Assembly (NCBI RefSeq): GCF_014803385.1
Contig: NZ_JACYFC010000002.1
Coordinates: 667,696 to 731,695 of the forward strand
DNA from: Marinomonas colpomeniae
GTDB lineage: Bacteria; Pseudomonadota; Gammaproteobacteria; Pseudomonadales; Marinomonadaceae
Direction of reading: 5' to 3'
DNA: 64,000 nt
Below, one piece after another: positions 27,150 through 37,233 of this stretch. A program made the translations under genes and the position numbers. Each line of letters begins with the position of its first letter. The stretch's first letter is position 1. Under the pieces are notes generated by a model. That model was not told the origin of the DNA and ran no database searches. It saw nothing but the letters and a program-made list of their open reading frames with translations.

Positions 27150-27743
27150 CTATGCTGCTGCTGAAACTTTTGCTTTTGCTTCATTAAATGATGTGTCACC
27201 TGCTTCGCCCATTGCTTGACCACCTGCAATAAAGGTCCCTTTCACAAATATACCAACAAAGCTTAAAAATGTTTGAATGTGAGGGACTTGATGGTCCATT
27301 GGGGTTTCTGCCAAAAAACTTCCACTGCTTGCAAACACATAAGCATCTTTTTTTAATAATCCAACTGGGCCTGTTTCGGTGTATTTAAATGTACGACCAG
27401 CACGAGCAATGTAGTCAAAATAAGACTTCAATGTTGAAGGAATGCCAAAGTTATACATAGGTGCAGAAACCGTTATAACATCAGCTGCTTCAATTTCATC
27501 AATCAGCTCATCACCAATAGCAAAAATTTCTTTTTGTGCTTTTGAGCGGTTTTCTTCTGGGGTAAATAGAGCGCCTAATGTTTCGTTTGTGAAATGTGGG
27601 AGCGGGTTTGCATCCACATCACGAGAAACGACTTGGCCATTAGGGTTTTTCGCTATCCACTTTTCAACAAATTCATTTGCTAATTGACGGGATTTTGAGT
27701 TCTCGCCTGAAGCACTTGAATCAATACGTAATAAAGTTGCCAT
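27150..27743 (-). CDS. azoR: AzoR, FMN-dependent NADH:quinone/azo reductase
   Basis: A 197-residue flavodoxin-fold enzyme with LLRIDSSASGENSKSRQLANEF (FMN phosphate loop), APMYNFGIPSTLKSYFDYIARAGRTFKYTETGP and FASSGSF. It reduces quinones and azo compounds by two-electron transfer. In-frame ATGs lie at 27758 and 27743. I choose 27743 because GGAG (27753-27756 on the minus strand) is correctly spaced and the family starts at MATLLRI. A divergent LysR gene lies beyond its promoter. Confidence 0.92.
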   Translation of the reverse strand: MATLLRIDSSASGENSKSRQLANEFVEKWIAKNPNGQVVSRDVDANPLPHFTNETLGALFTPEENRSKAQKEIFAIGDELIDEIEAADVITVSAPMYNFGIPSTLKSYFDYIARAGRTFKYTETGPVGLLKKDAYVFASSGSFLAETPMDHQVPHIQTFLSFVGIFVKGTFIAGGQAMGEAGDTSFNEAKAKVSAAA

Positions 27744-27934
27744 ATCTGTTTTCTCCATAATTGTGTATTGAACCTAATCGGTTCGATTGTCTGGCTTAGA
27801 TCTTTAGTAATGGGATTATCATAAGGTCAAAAAAATTGATTAAAAAGCGGTATTTTTAGAAGATATCTATCGAAAAATACGATACTTTGTTAGTGGTTGG
27901 CATTATTTACTGTTTAATTTAAAGAGAGAAAACC

Positions 27935-28852
27935 GTGAAAGCACCAAGAGTGACATTAGAGCAATGGCGAGTATTGCAGTCGGTTGTTGATAAAGGCGGT
28001 TTTGCCCAAGCGGCGGAGGCGCTGCATAAGAGTCAATCTTCTGTGAGCTATACCGTTGCCAAACTCCAAGAACAACTGGGTTACCCTTTACTGATTATTG
28101 AAGGACGAAAAGCCAAGCTCACAGAAAGAGGTGAGGTGTTGTTACGTCGCTCACGACATTTAATAAAAGAAGCGGTAGAGCTAGAAGAGTTAGCACATAC
28201 ACTTGGGCAGGGTTGGGAGCCTGAGCTAGAGCTTGTCGTTGACCAGGTGTTTCCAACGCCTGCTTTATTGAGAGCATTAAATGCTTTTGAGCCACAAAGC
28301 CAAGGCACTCAGGTGCAGCTTAAAGAAGTGGTATTAAGTGGTGGTCTTGAGGCGTTAAAATTGGGCAGTCCCGATCTGGTGTTAACCTCGTTAGTACCAA
28401 AAGGTTATTTAGCGGATCCTATTGTTAATGTAGAGCTGATGGCGGTGGCGTCTCCTAATCACGCTTTGTTTCAAGAAGGTGCTCCTATCAATAACGAGCG
28501 CTTAAGTCGTGAGCTGCAATTAGTTATTAGAGATTCTGCCGTAGAAAGCTCGGTCGATGCCGGTTGGTTAGGAACAGAGAGGCGCTGGACAGTTTCCAGT
28601 GTACAGTCAGCACTTGAAATTGTAGTCAGTGGAATAGGGTTTGCTTGGTTGCCGAGGGCCGATATTGAAAGTGAGTTAAAGGTCGGAAAATTAAAAAAAC
28701 TAGACCTGATTTCGGGTGGCGAGCGAAGCTTTCATCTTTATGCCATTTTCGGTAAAGGCCAGCGTACTGGACCGGCGACAAGGTTGCTGGTTGAGTTGCT
28801 GCAGACTGAATGTAATATGTGTCCTAAACAGACTTCTCTTAGCCATTTTTAG
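27935..28852 (+). CDS. LysR-family transcriptional regulator, divergent to azoR
   Basis: A 305-residue LysR regulator: winged HTH at residues 7-65 (QWRVLQSVVDKGGFAQAAEALHKSQSSVSYTVAKLQ), then a ligand-binding domain. The start is GTG at 27935 with an AGAGAG upstream. It is transcribed away from azoR across a 191-bp gap, so azoR is the likely target. The inducer is unknown; quinones or electrophiles would fit azoR. Confidence 0.88.
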   Translation: MKAPRVTLEQWRVLQSVVDKGGFAQAAEALHKSQSSVSYTVAKLQEQLGYPLLIIEGRKAKLTERGEVLLRRSRHLIKEAVELEELAHTLGQGWEPELELVVDQVFPTPALLRALNAFEPQSQGTQVQLKEVVLSGGLEALKLGSPDLVLTSLVPKGYLADPIVNVELMAVASPNHALFQEGAPINNERLSRELQLVIRDSAVESSVDAGWLGTERRWTVSSVQSALEIVVSGIGFAWLPRADIESELKVGKLKKLDLISGGERSFHLYAIFGKGQRTGPATRLLVELLQTECNMCPKQTSLSHF

Positions 28853-28944
28853 GAGACTTCTTTCTGACAATTTTTTTGTTTCCTGTACATAGATATTTTA
28901 TAAATCATAGGCTTATGGGGTTTATTTAATTTTTGTCATTTTAT

Positions 28945-28972
28945 TTGTGACAATTTAGGTTGTGACAATTTT
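28945..28972. repeat. Direct repeat upstream of glmU
   Basis: TTGTGACAATTT at 28945-28956 recurs at 28960-28971 with a 15-bp period, 66 bp upstream of the glmU start. The unit contains a partial dyad (TTGTgACAA). It may be a tandem operator. Confidence 0.4.
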
Positions 28973-29037
28973 AGTAAAACGATTTAATAGCTTCAACATC
29001 TGTTTATTTATAGTTTTTAGTTTCCAAAGGACGTTTC

Positions 29038-30399
29038 ATGACCCAGGACATTGTAATTCTAGCTGCCGGAAAAGGCAGCCGAATGAAATCTGCTTTTTCA
29101 AAAGTGCTTCATAAAATTGGCGGTGCTCCCATGGTCAATCGGGTGCTTTCGACGGCGAGCTCGATTACAGGTGCAAAATTACATCTTGTGGTTGGCCATC
29201 AAGGCGAACAGGTAGAAGCAAATTGCCAAAACTTCGAAACGAATGTTGTTTGGCAGAACGATCCTCAAGGAACAGGTGATGCCTTACGGAGAGTGGCGCC
29301 TTTTTTACAAGCCAATGGTGCGACCTTAACCCTTTACGGTGATGTGCCGCTTATTCGGGTAACAACACTTGAAAAAATGACAGCGCAATCCACGCCTAAT
29401 AGCTTGGTTTTGTTAACTATCTGTCTAGATAATCCAACAGGCTATGGCCGAATCGTACGAAATGAACAAAACAAAGTTATTGCCATTGTAGAGCAAAAAG
29501 ACGCGTCAGAAAGCCAACTTCAAATCAACGAAGTGAACACTGGTATTTTGTTAGCGCCAAACAATCATCTACAGACTTGGCTTGCTGATTTAACAAATAA
29601 TAACGCTCAGGGTGAATATTACCTGACAGATATTATCGCTATGGCGGCTCGTGACGGTGTCGATATTGTAACCGTTAATCCAGAAAATGAAGCAGAGGTC
29701 GCTGGTGTGAATGACCGTGTTCAGCTTGCAGCATTGGAGCGTGAACTGCAGCAGCAACAAGCAATTCATTTGATGCAAAACGGCGTAAGCCTACTTGATC
29801 CATCGCGTATTGATGTTCGTGGTGAATTGATAACTGGCCAAGATGTCATTATTGATGTGAACTGCGTTTTTGAAGGCAGGGTTGTGTTGGGTGACGGTGT
29901 TGAAATTGGTCCAAACTGCCACCTTAAAAATTGTACGGTTGGAGATAATACCATTATCAAGAGCAATACATTGATTGATGATAGCCAAGTAGGAGAAGCC
30001 TGCGATATCGGACCATTTGCACGCTTGCGACCAGGCACTCAATTGGCAAATAAAGCCAAGATAGGAAACTTCGTTGAAACCAAAAAAGCGATTATTGGTG
30101 AAGGCAGTAAAGTGAATCATTTAAGTTACATTGGCGACACAGAAATGGGCGCTAATGTAAATGTTGGTGCTGGTACGGTTACTTGTAATTATGACGGTGT
30201 AAATAAACATCTGACACAAGTAGCCGATAACGTTTTTATTGGCTCTAACACCTCTCTGGTTGCACCTATTAAAGTAGAAGAAGGTGCAACAATTGCCGCA
30301 GGTTCAACGATTACTAAAGACGTTGATGAGAAACAATTAGCGTTTGCTAGAGCACGTCAAACAAATAAAGACAATTGGCCAAGGCCTGTTAAAAAATAA
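29038..30399 (+). CDS. glmU: GlmU, bifunctional GlcN-1-P acetyltransferase / UDP-GlcNAc pyrophosphorylase
   Basis: A 453-residue enzyme. The N-terminal uridylyltransferase domain has LAAGKGSRMKSAFSKVLHKIGG and LYGDVPLI. The C-terminal left-handed beta-helix has hexapeptide repeats and the acetyltransferase region GNFVETKKAIIGEGSKVNHLSYIGD. It makes UDP-GlcNAc for peptidoglycan, LPS and probably the polysaccharide made downstream. In many relatives glmU-glmS follow the atp operon; no atp genes are in this window. Confidence 0.96.
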   Translation: MTQDIVILAAGKGSRMKSAFSKVLHKIGGAPMVNRVLSTASSITGAKLHLVVGHQGEQVEANCQNFETNVVWQNDPQGTGDALRRVAPFLQANGATLTLYGDVPLIRVTTLEKMTAQSTPNSLVLLTICLDNPTGYGRIVRNEQNKVIAIVEQKDASESQLQINEVNTGILLAPNNHLQTWLADLTNNNAQGEYYLTDIIAMAARDGVDIVTVNPENEAEVAGVNDRVQLAALERELQQQQAIHLMQNGVSLLDPSRIDVRGELITGQDVIIDVNCVFEGRVVLGDGVEIGPNCHLKNCTVGDNTIIKSNTLIDDSQVGEACDIGPFARLRPGTQLANKAKIGNFVETKKAIIGEGSKVNHLSYIGDTEMGANVNVGAGTVTCNYDGVNKHLTQVADNVFIGSNTSLVAPIKVEEGATIAAGSTITKDVDEKQLAFARARQTNKDNWPRPVKK

Positions 30400-30507
30400 T
30401 TAAACAATACGCTCCAACGTTTTTGGTAAACATAAGTTTGTCATTTAAATCATATTTATCATTACTCTGATAAGAAAGTATTCAGAGTCAGTAGAAAAGG
30501 ATTCACC

Positions 30508-32334
30508 ATGTGCGGAATAGTAGGCGCGATTGCACGTCGTAATGTATCGAAAATTTTAATTGAAGGATTAAGCCGTCTTGAATATCGAGGTTACGATTCT
30601 TCTGGTATTGCGATTAACAACGAAGAAGGCGTTTTTTTCCATCGTGCAGTTGGTAAAGTTCAGGCACTAAAAGACAAGTTTGAAGCTCAGCCTTTAGATG
30701 GAAAAATTGGTATTGCTCATACCCGTTGGGCAACACATGGTAAACCAACAGAAGCCAATGCCCACCCGCACTTTTCTGGTGGTGATCTTGCTTTGGTTCA
30801 CAATGGTATTATTGAAAATCACGAACCCCTTCGCCGAGAATTAAAAGCCAAAGGCTATGATTTTAAGTCAGAAACTGACACAGAAGTTATTGTTCACCTT
30901 ATACATGATGCTTTGAAAACTCAGCCTAGTTTACTTAAAGCCGTTCAAGCGAGCCTGACTAAATTAGAAGGCGCATTTGCTATTGGTGTTGTGCAGAAAG
31001 ATGACAACGAACGTTTTATAGCAGCACGTAAAGGCAGCCCATTAGTGGTTGGTGTTGGTATTGAAGAAAACTTCGTTGCATCAGACCAGCTTGCCTTATT
31101 ACACGTTACAGACCAATTTATTTTTTTAGAAGAAGGTGACGTAGTTGATGTGACTCGTGATCATGTCACTATTTACGATGCTAAAGGTGAAATACAAGAT
31201 CGTCCTGTAAATGTTTTTAATCACAGTATCGATGCAACAGACAAAGGTGAATTTCGTCATTACATGATGAAAGAAATCTACGAACAACCAAAAGTAATCA
31301 GTGCTTGTCTAGAAGGTCGCATTAGCGAAAGCAAAGTATTAACCGGCTGTTTTGGTGCAGATTCTGCTTTTCTAAAAGAAATTGAAAACGTTCATATCGT
31401 TGCCTGTGGTACCAGCTACCATGCTGGCCTAGTGGCAAAATACTGGATAGAAGATCTTGCTGGCTTGCCGTGTAGTGTCGAAGTGGCCAGTGAATATCGC
31501 TACCGAAAAGTGGCTGTTCCGAAGAAAACCTTATTTTTAACCTTGTCTCAGTCTGGTGAAACAGCCGATACATTAGCCGCGTTACGCATGGCCAAAGAAC
31601 TTGGCTATTTAACAACCTTAGCAATCTGTAACGTTCCATCCAGTACGCTTGTACGTGAGTCAGCGCTTACTTTACTAACTAATGCGGGTCCTGAAATTGG
31701 TGTTGCTTCAACAAAAGCTTTCACTACTCAGCTAACGGCATTATTAATTACCAGTGTTGCTATCGCAGTGGAAAATGGTTTGTCTGCTGAGAAAGAAAAA
31801 GAATTAGTACAAGCTATGCGCTCTTTGCCTGCTTATGTAAATTCTGCGTTAGAGCAAGATGCACACATCAAAAAAGTGGCTGATCGATTTGCGAACAAAA
31901 ATAATGCCTTGTTTTTGGGTCGTGGCACCATGTATCCAATTGCATTAGAAGGCTCATTAAAGCTTAAAGAAATTTCCTATATACATGCTGAAGCCTATCC
32001 AGCAGGAGAATTGAAACATGGGCCGTTGGCGTTAGTAGACGAAGATATGCCTATTATTGCTCTTGTTCCCCATAACGACATGCTAGATAAGCTAAAGTCT
32101 AACCTGCAGGAAGTAGCGGCCCGTGGTGGTGAGCTTTATGTTTTTGCTGATAAAGACACAGACCTTCATAATGAAGAAAATATTATCTTTACTGAAGTGC
32201 CAAAAGTAGACAGTATTTTGGAACCTATTGTTCACACTATTCCATTACAGCTTTTGTCTTATTATGTGGCCGTGGTGAAGGGGACTGATGTTGATCAGCC
32301 CCGGAATCTAGCAAAATCAGTGACAGTAGAATAG
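30508..32334 (+). CDS. glmS: GlmS, glutamine-fructose-6-phosphate aminotransferase
   Basis: A 608-residue enzyme. The N-terminal class II amidotransferase begins with the nucleophile Cys after Met (CGIVGAIARRN). Two SIS domains follow, and the C-terminus DQPRNLAKSVTVE is the strictly conserved GlmS tail. It forms glucosamine-6-phosphate, feeding GlmU. It lies 108 bp after glmU. Its stop is only 2 bp from the stop of the converging aguA, leaving no room for a terminator. Confidence 0.97.
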   Translation: MCGIVGAIARRNVSKILIEGLSRLEYRGYDSSGIAINNEEGVFFHRAVGKVQALKDKFEAQPLDGKIGIAHTRWATHGKPTEANAHPHFSGGDLALVHNGIIENHEPLRRELKAKGYDFKSETDTEVIVHLIHDALKTQPSLLKAVQASLTKLEGAFAIGVVQKDDNERFIAARKGSPLVVGVGIEENFVASDQLALLHVTDQFIFLEEGDVVDVTRDHVTIYDAKGEIQDRPVNVFNHSIDATDKGEFRHYMMKEIYEQPKVISACLEGRISESKVLTGCFGADSAFLKEIENVHIVACGTSYHAGLVAKYWIEDLAGLPCSVEVASEYRYRKVAVPKKTLFLTLSQSGETADTLAALRMAKELGYLTTLAICNVPSSTLVRESALTLLTNAGPEIGVASTKAFTTQLTALLITSVAIAVENGLSAEKEKELVQAMRSLPAYVNSALEQDAHIKKVADRFANKNNALFLGRGTMYPIALEGSLKLKEISYIHAEAYPAGELKHGPLALVDEDMPIIALVPHNDMLDKLKSNLQEVAARGGELYVFADKDTDLHNEENIIFTEVPKVDSILEPIVHTIPLQLLSYYVAVVKGTDVDQPRNLAKSVTVE

Positions 32335-32336
32335 CG

Positions 32337-33428
32337 TTATTTTTTTGGAACTTGCTGTGTAATACAGTGAATGTTTCCACCACCTAACAATATATTGCGA
32401 GTAGAAACGCCGATGATTTGGTGTTGAGGAAAAGCTTTTTGTAAAATTACTTTTGCTTGATCGTCGGTTCTTTCGTCTAACATAGGAAGGATAACCGTTT
32501 GGTTGGTGACTAAAAAGTTTGCATAAGACGCCGCAAGGCGTTCACCAGCTTGTCGTTCCATAAATTGACTTGTATTAAGATTTTGAGCTTCTTGCTCGGA
32601 AACAAAAAGTGGCCCCGGCATCGGAAGTTTAATTATCTCTAATGATCTGCCTTTAGCGTCTTTGCTTTGACTCAATGTTTGATACGCTGCTTGGCTGATG
32701 GCGTATTGCGGATCATGTTCATCATCACAGTAGGTGAGCGCTACCACACCGGGACGGACCACATGCATTATGTTGTCTACATGTCCGTTCGTTTCATCAT
32801 TGTACAGACCTTCCTTTAGCCAAATAATAGTCTCTACATTGAGATAGTCTTTCAATAAGGCTTTAATCTGCTCTTTGCTTAAATCTGGGTTACGACTCGG
32901 GTGCAGCAAACATTCTTCTGTTGTGAAAAGCGTACCTTCACCATCCACATGAATAGAACCGCCTTCAAGAATCAGAGGGGCATTGTATGTGTCATCTTCT
33001 GTCACGGTGGCCATTTTATTGGCAACCTCATTATCTAATTGCCAATCATCATATAAGCCATCAAGCGTTCCGCCCCAAGCATTAAATTGCCAATTATTAG
33101 CGCGACGTTCACCTTGATCGTTAATAACGTAAGTGGCCCCAATATCTCGCATCCAGCTGTCGTTAGACGCAATTTCAATAACACGAATGTGCTCTGGTAT
33201 GGCTTGGCGAGCTTGCTGGTAATGTTCGGCACCAACAATAAAGGTCACAGGAGTCGATTGAGCAATACTTGTCGCCACATTGATAAACTCGCGCTGAGCA
33301 GGAAGAGCATCATTACGCCAGTTGTCTTTGCGTACTGGCCAAGCCATCCAAACTTGTTCTTGTGGCTCGTGTTCTCCTGGCATGCGAAAGCCATCTGCTT
33401 GTGGCGTTGAATTTAGTACTTTACTCAT
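32337..33428 (-). CDS. aguA: AguA, agmatine deiminase
   Basis: A 363-residue guanidino-group-modifying enzyme. It shows WMRDIGATYV, the EGGSIHVDGEGTLFTTEECLL segment and the catalytic Cys355 in LLGGGNIHCITQQ. It hydrolyses agmatine to N-carbamoylputrescine and ammonia. It lies 121 bp downstream of aguB on the same strand, giving a two-step agmatine to putrescine pathway. Confidence 0.95.
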   Translation of the reverse strand: MSKVLNSTPQADGFRMPGEHEPQEQVWMAWPVRKDNWRNDALPAQREFINVATSIAQSTPVTFIVGAEHYQQARQAIPEHIRVIEIASNDSWMRDIGATYVINDQGERRANNWQFNAWGGTLDGLYDDWQLDNEVANKMATVTEDDTYNAPLILEGGSIHVDGEGTLFTTEECLLHPSRNPDLSKEQIKALLKDYLNVETIIWLKEGLYNDETNGHVDNIMHVVRPGVVALTYCDDEHDPQYAISQAAYQTLSQSKDAKGRSLEIIKLPMPGPLFVSEQEAQNLNTSQFMERQAGERLAASYANFLVTNQTVILPMLDERTDDQAKVILQKAFPQHQIIGVSTRNILLGGGNIHCITQQVPKK

Positions 33429-33549
33429 TCTATCTGTCCTTCTTAACCAGTCTTCAGTGCGTGTGACAACGTATTGTTTAACGCTTAATCATCCTAAATT
33501 TAGATGACAGTGACTTAGTCAACGGCACTCAGTGTCTACTTAGCCAACG

Positions 33550-34434
33550 TTACTTAGTCGCTGTTTTACCATCAAGGGTCATAATAGTGTCGTACATATT
33601 TGGACGGCGATCACGGTACAAGCCCCAAGCTTGGCGCTGAAATGTAATCTCGTCTAAATCGAATTCGTGCACTAAAACACCTTGGCTCGTTCGATCTGCT
33701 TTTTCAACGATTTGACCTGTGTGATCGGCGATGAAAGAGCTGCCATAGAAGGTCAAAGACAAGTCACGGAATTGTGCTTTTTCAGTGCCAATTCGGTTAG
33801 ACGCAATAACTGGAATTTGGTTTGCCGCCGCATGACCGCGCATAACGCATTCCCAGTGAGGCTGGCTATCGAGTTCTGGTTGGCTCGGTTCACTACCAAT
33901 AGCGGTTGGGAAAAATAATAATTCCGCCCCTTGTAGTGCCATGCTACGTGCTGTTTCAGGAAACCATTGATCCCAACAGATGCCTACTCCGATTTTTGCA
34001 TAACGGGTCTGAAAAACTTTAAAGCCAGTGTCGCCCGGACTGAAATAATATTTTTCTAGGTAGCCGTCACTATCTGGTATGTGAGTTTTACGATACGTGC
34101 CTAGCAAGCTGCCGTCAGCATCTATAATAGCGACCGAGTTGTAACGCACGTTGCCGGCTTTTTCGAACCAGCTAAAAGGTAAGACAACTTCTAGCTCTTT
34201 TGCTAAAGCCGAAAAACGAGCGAAGGCGGCATTTTCTTCTAGTGTTGTTGCCATTGGATGGAAAGACTCACTGATTTCAATGCAAAAATAAGGGGCTTCA
34301 AATAGCTCTTGTAACAAGATTATTTGCGCACCTTGTTCGGCGGCTTGTCTCACTAGCTGTTCTGCTTTGTCTAAGTTGTCTTCTAAATTCCAAGAACATG
34401 CCATTTGAGTGGCTGCGATGGTGACTTTTTTCAT
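33550..34434 (-). CDS. aguB: AguB, N-carbamoylputrescine amidase
   Basis: A 294-residue nitrilase-superfamily amidase with the Glu-Lys-Cys triad visible as E43 (LLQELFEAPYF), K116 (YRKTHIPD) and C153 (GVGICWDQWFPE). It converts N-carbamoylputrescine to putrescine, CO2 and ammonia. The frame extends upstream to 34518, but ATG 34434 has GAGG 8 nt upstream and matches the family start (KKVTIAATQMACSW). A LysR gene is divergent. Confidence 0.94.
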   Translation of the reverse strand: MKKVTIAATQMACSWNLEDNLDKAEQLVRQAAEQGAQIILLQELFEAPYFCIEISESFHPMATTLEENAAFARFSALAKELEVVLPFSWFEKAGNVRYNSVAIIDADGSLLGTYRKTHIPDSDGYLEKYYFSPGDTGFKVFQTRYAKIGVGICWDQWFPETARSMALQGAELLFFPTAIGSEPSQPELDSQPHWECVMRGHAAANQIPVIASNRIGTEKAQFRDLSLTFYGSSFIADHTGQIVEKADRTSQGVLVHEFDLDEITFQRQAWGLYRDRRPNMYDTIMTLDGKTATK

Positions 34435-34503
34435 AGTGAGTGCCTCTGTTGAATCTATTTGATTTGCTAGTTGTACCTTTATTTGGGTTATTATGGAAAT
34501 GTG

Positions 34504-34530
34504 ATATTCAACTTTCAATATGAAGAATAT
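34504..34530. promoter_or_regulatory. Candidate LysR operator between aguB and lysR
   Basis: ATATTC and GAATAT (34504-34509 and 34525-34530) form outer inverted arms around TTCAATATGAA (34514-34524), a partial dyad that fits the T-N11-A pattern of LysR sites. It lies between the divergent aguB and lysR, 10 bp from the lysR start, where autorepression would act. Confidence 0.4.
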
Positions 34531-34539
34531 GAATAACCT

Positions 34540-35433
34540 ATGGACATAGATATTAGTCAGTTACGTTTGCTGGTGGTTTTAGAGCGGGAACGCAGTTTAT
34601 CAAAAGCCGCTAAAACCCTTTATATAAGCCAATCTGCAGCGAGTCATATCCTATCGAAATTGCGTATACGATTTGATGATCCTTTGTTTATTAAAACCAA
34701 ACAAGGCATGGAACCAACACCAACAGCGCTGTCTTTAATTCCTGATTTACGCAAAGGGTTGAATACTTTAGACCTTGCCTTTAATCGAATTAAGCCTTTT
34801 AAACCAAAAGAAGAGGCCAAAACCTTTTACATTGGTGCAATCGATTATTTTGAATTTTTTGCCTTGCCTCAGTTAGCCGAACGGTTGCAATACGAAGCGC
34901 CAAATATTCGTATTGGTATTGAAATTTTACCGGAAAATTTACGGCTGGAACGTGTTGAAGAAGGGCGACTGGATCTGTTTATCGGTGTTGATAATGTACA
35001 TACTATGCCACGTTACTATCATCGTCATCACTGGTTAACAGACTCTTATGTGGCAATTGTACGAGAAGACAGTAATTTGCCCGAAAAAATAGACCTGAGA
35101 ACTTTTTTAGAAACAGCTCAAATTCATTTGCCATTAGCAAATTCTGGCGCAGATTTGATCGATGCGTGGTTGTTGGAACAACATCAATCCAGACATATCG
35201 CAATGATAGTTCAAAGTTATGCTATTGGTGGCATGGTGACCGCCAAGTCAGATTACCTCATGTGTGTGCCACGCAATATTGCTGAAAAATTACTGACCAT
35301 GTTACCGATTCGAACCGTTGAATTGCCAGATGACTTTCCACAATTATCCATTAGTTTGTTCTCACATCAGCTATATGACAGTCAAGAAAGTGTGCAGTGG
35401 TTGATAAAACAAATTCAGCAATGTGAGTCTTAA
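34540..35433 (+). CDS. LysR-family regulator, divergent to aguBA
   Basis: A 297-residue LysR regulator. The HTH lies at residues 5-60 (LRLLVVLERERSLSKAAKTLYISQSAASHILSKLRIRFDDPLF), a NodD/LeuO-like subgroup recognised by DDPLF. A periplasmic-binding-like effector domain follows. It is divergent from aguB with 105 bp between starts and lies next to puuC, so it probably controls agmatine or putrescine use. The effector is unknown. Confidence 0.86.
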   Translation: MDIDISQLRLLVVLERERSLSKAAKTLYISQSAASHILSKLRIRFDDPLFIKTKQGMEPTPTALSLIPDLRKGLNTLDLAFNRIKPFKPKEEAKTFYIGAIDYFEFFALPQLAERLQYEAPNIRIGIEILPENLRLERVEEGRLDLFIGVDNVHTMPRYYHRHHWLTDSYVAIVREDSNLPEKIDLRTFLETAQIHLPLANSGADLIDAWLLEQHQSRHIAMIVQSYAIGGMVTAKSDYLMCVPRNIAEKLLTMLPIRTVELPDDFPQLSISLFSHQLYDSQESVQWLIKQIQQCES

Positions 35434-35554
35434 AAAAGCTTTCAAATAGTGCTCTACCTATTAAGGCATATTGTTTTTTTTATTCGCATTTTATAGTTTG
35501 GGAGGCATGGTAAAACTGATTTCTGATAAGGGTGAATTGCCCTAGGGACATAAT

Positions 35555-37042
35555 ATGAAAAACTACGAAGATTGGCAGGCATTAGCGGCTTCGATAACCA
35601 TTCCAGACAAAGCTTACATTAACGGTAAATTTGTCGCGTCGATTAGTGGTGAGACATTTGATTGTATTAACCCTTCCACAGAAACTTTATTAGCTAAGGT
35701 GGCAAGTACTGACTCTGTCGATGTGGATGTTGCTGTCGCTGCAGCAAAAAAAGCGTTTAAAAGTGGTGCTTGGTCACGAATGTCCCCTCGTGATAGAAAA
35801 AACATCATGCTTAAGTGGGCTGATTTAATTACAGAACACCAAGATGAATTTGCCGTTTTAGATACCTTAGATATGGGTAAATCTATTAGTGAAATGGTTA
35901 ATATCGATATTCCAGATTCAATCGATTGTATTCGCTGGACGGCGGAAGGCATTGATAAGTTATACGGTGAAATTGCACCTACTGGTGGGCCAAATTTGGC
36001 ATTAATCAGCCATGAACCAATCGGTGTTGTTGCTGCGGTTACTCCATGGAATTATCCGTTAATGATGGCTTCTTGGAAAATAGCACCGGCGTTGGCGGCA
36101 GGTAACAGTGTTATTTTGAAACCGTCAGAAAAGTCTCCTTTAAGTGTTTTGCGTTTAGCCGAATTGGCGACGCAAGCAGGTATGCCTGATGGCGTCTTTA
36201 ACGTATTACCAGGCTTTGGTCATACCGCTGGTAAAGCATTGGCGTTGCATAACGATGTGCAGGTCATCGCATTTACGGGTTCGACTCGCGTTGCTGGTAT
36301 GTTGATGGAATATTCTGGTCAATCTAACTTGAAGCGAGTTTGGATTGAAGCGGGTGGCAAATCCCCTTGCTTGGTATTCGATGATTACGAAGACATAGTA
36401 CAAGCCGCAAAAGGCGCTGCGTCGGCTATTTTTACCAACCAAGGTGAAGTCTGTATTGCCTGTTCTCGCTTGTATGTACAAAGCAGTATTAAAGATGTCT
36501 TTATGGCAGAATTGATTAAAGCGTCTCAAGCCTATGTTCCAGGTGATCCGCTAAATCCTAAGACAAACATGGGGCCTTTGGTGGATAAAAACCAAATGGA
36601 TGTCATGGCACGCTTCGTTAAAAGTGCACAGAAAGAAGGCGCTAGTTTATTGTTAGGTGGCGTACCTGAATACAAAGAAGGGCAAGGTTTTTTCGTCAAT
36701 CCTACTATTTTGGCTGATGCTAATAACAGTATGGAGTTTGTGCGTGAAGAGATATTTGGCCCCGTTCTTGCTGTATCTACATTCGATACAGAAGAAGAAG
36801 GTATTGCATTGGCCAATGACTCTGTATACGGCTTAGGTGCTTCAATCTGGACCAGTAATTTGTCACGGGCGCATCGAGTAAGTCGTCAATTAGAAAGTGG
36901 CATGGTATGGGTTAACACTTGGGGGGATGGTGATACAACTGTACCGTTTGGTGGTGTGAAAGCGTCTGGCAATGGCCGTGATAAATCCTTGCATGCAATG
37001 GAAAAATACACAGAATTGAAGAATGTTTGGATTCGCCTCTAG
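35555..37042 (+). CDS. puuC: PuuC-type gamma-glutamyl-gamma-aminobutyraldehyde dehydrogenase
   Basis: A 495-residue aldehyde dehydrogenase. It shows VAAVTPWNYPLMMASWKIAPALAAGN (NAD site), the general base Glu in IEAGGKSPCLVF and the nucleophile Cys in FTNQGEVCIACSRLYV. Proximity to puuB and puuA favours PuuC: oxidation of gamma-glutamyl-aminobutyraldehyde to gamma-glutamyl-GABA. Other omega-amino aldehydes are possible substrates. It has its own terminator, so puuB is probably transcribed separately. Confidence 0.86.
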   Translation: MKNYEDWQALAASITIPDKAYINGKFVASISGETFDCINPSTETLLAKVASTDSVDVDVAVAAAKKAFKSGAWSRMSPRDRKNIMLKWADLITEHQDEFAVLDTLDMGKSISEMVNIDIPDSIDCIRWTAEGIDKLYGEIAPTGGPNLALISHEPIGVVAAVTPWNYPLMMASWKIAPALAAGNSVILKPSEKSPLSVLRLAELATQAGMPDGVFNVLPGFGHTAGKALALHNDVQVIAFTGSTRVAGMLMEYSGQSNLKRVWIEAGGKSPCLVFDDYEDIVQAAKGAASAIFTNQGEVCIACSRLYVQSSIKDVFMAELIKASQAYVPGDPLNPKTNMGPLVDKNQMDVMARFVKSAQKEGASLLLGGVPEYKEGQGFFVNPTILADANNSMEFVREEIFGPVLAVSTFDTEEEGIALANDSVYGLGASIWTSNLSRAHRVSRQLESGMVWVNTWGDGDTTVPFGGVKASGNGRDKSLHAMEKYTELKNVWIRL

Positions 37043-37081
37043 CTTAGAATTAAAGGGCTAGGTAGCGGCGTTTTGAATTCC

Positions 37082-37122
37082 TACCCCCTTATGGGTATAT
37101 CGCTATAAGGGGGTAAGTTTTT
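37082..37122 (+). terminator. Terminator after puuC
   Basis: A perfect 11-bp stem TACCCCCTTAT/ATAAGGGGGTA (37082-37092 and 37105-37115) with a 12-nt loop, followed by AGTTTTT. Confidence 0.85.
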
Positions 37123-37233
37123 AAAATACTTACTTGAATACAAAGTGATATTCGAAATGCTGGGTAAACTGAGAGTTTGCCTTTTTTATGATCAATGGCA
37201 CCTTTAAATTAGGTGTATTTGATGAGGTTGTTT

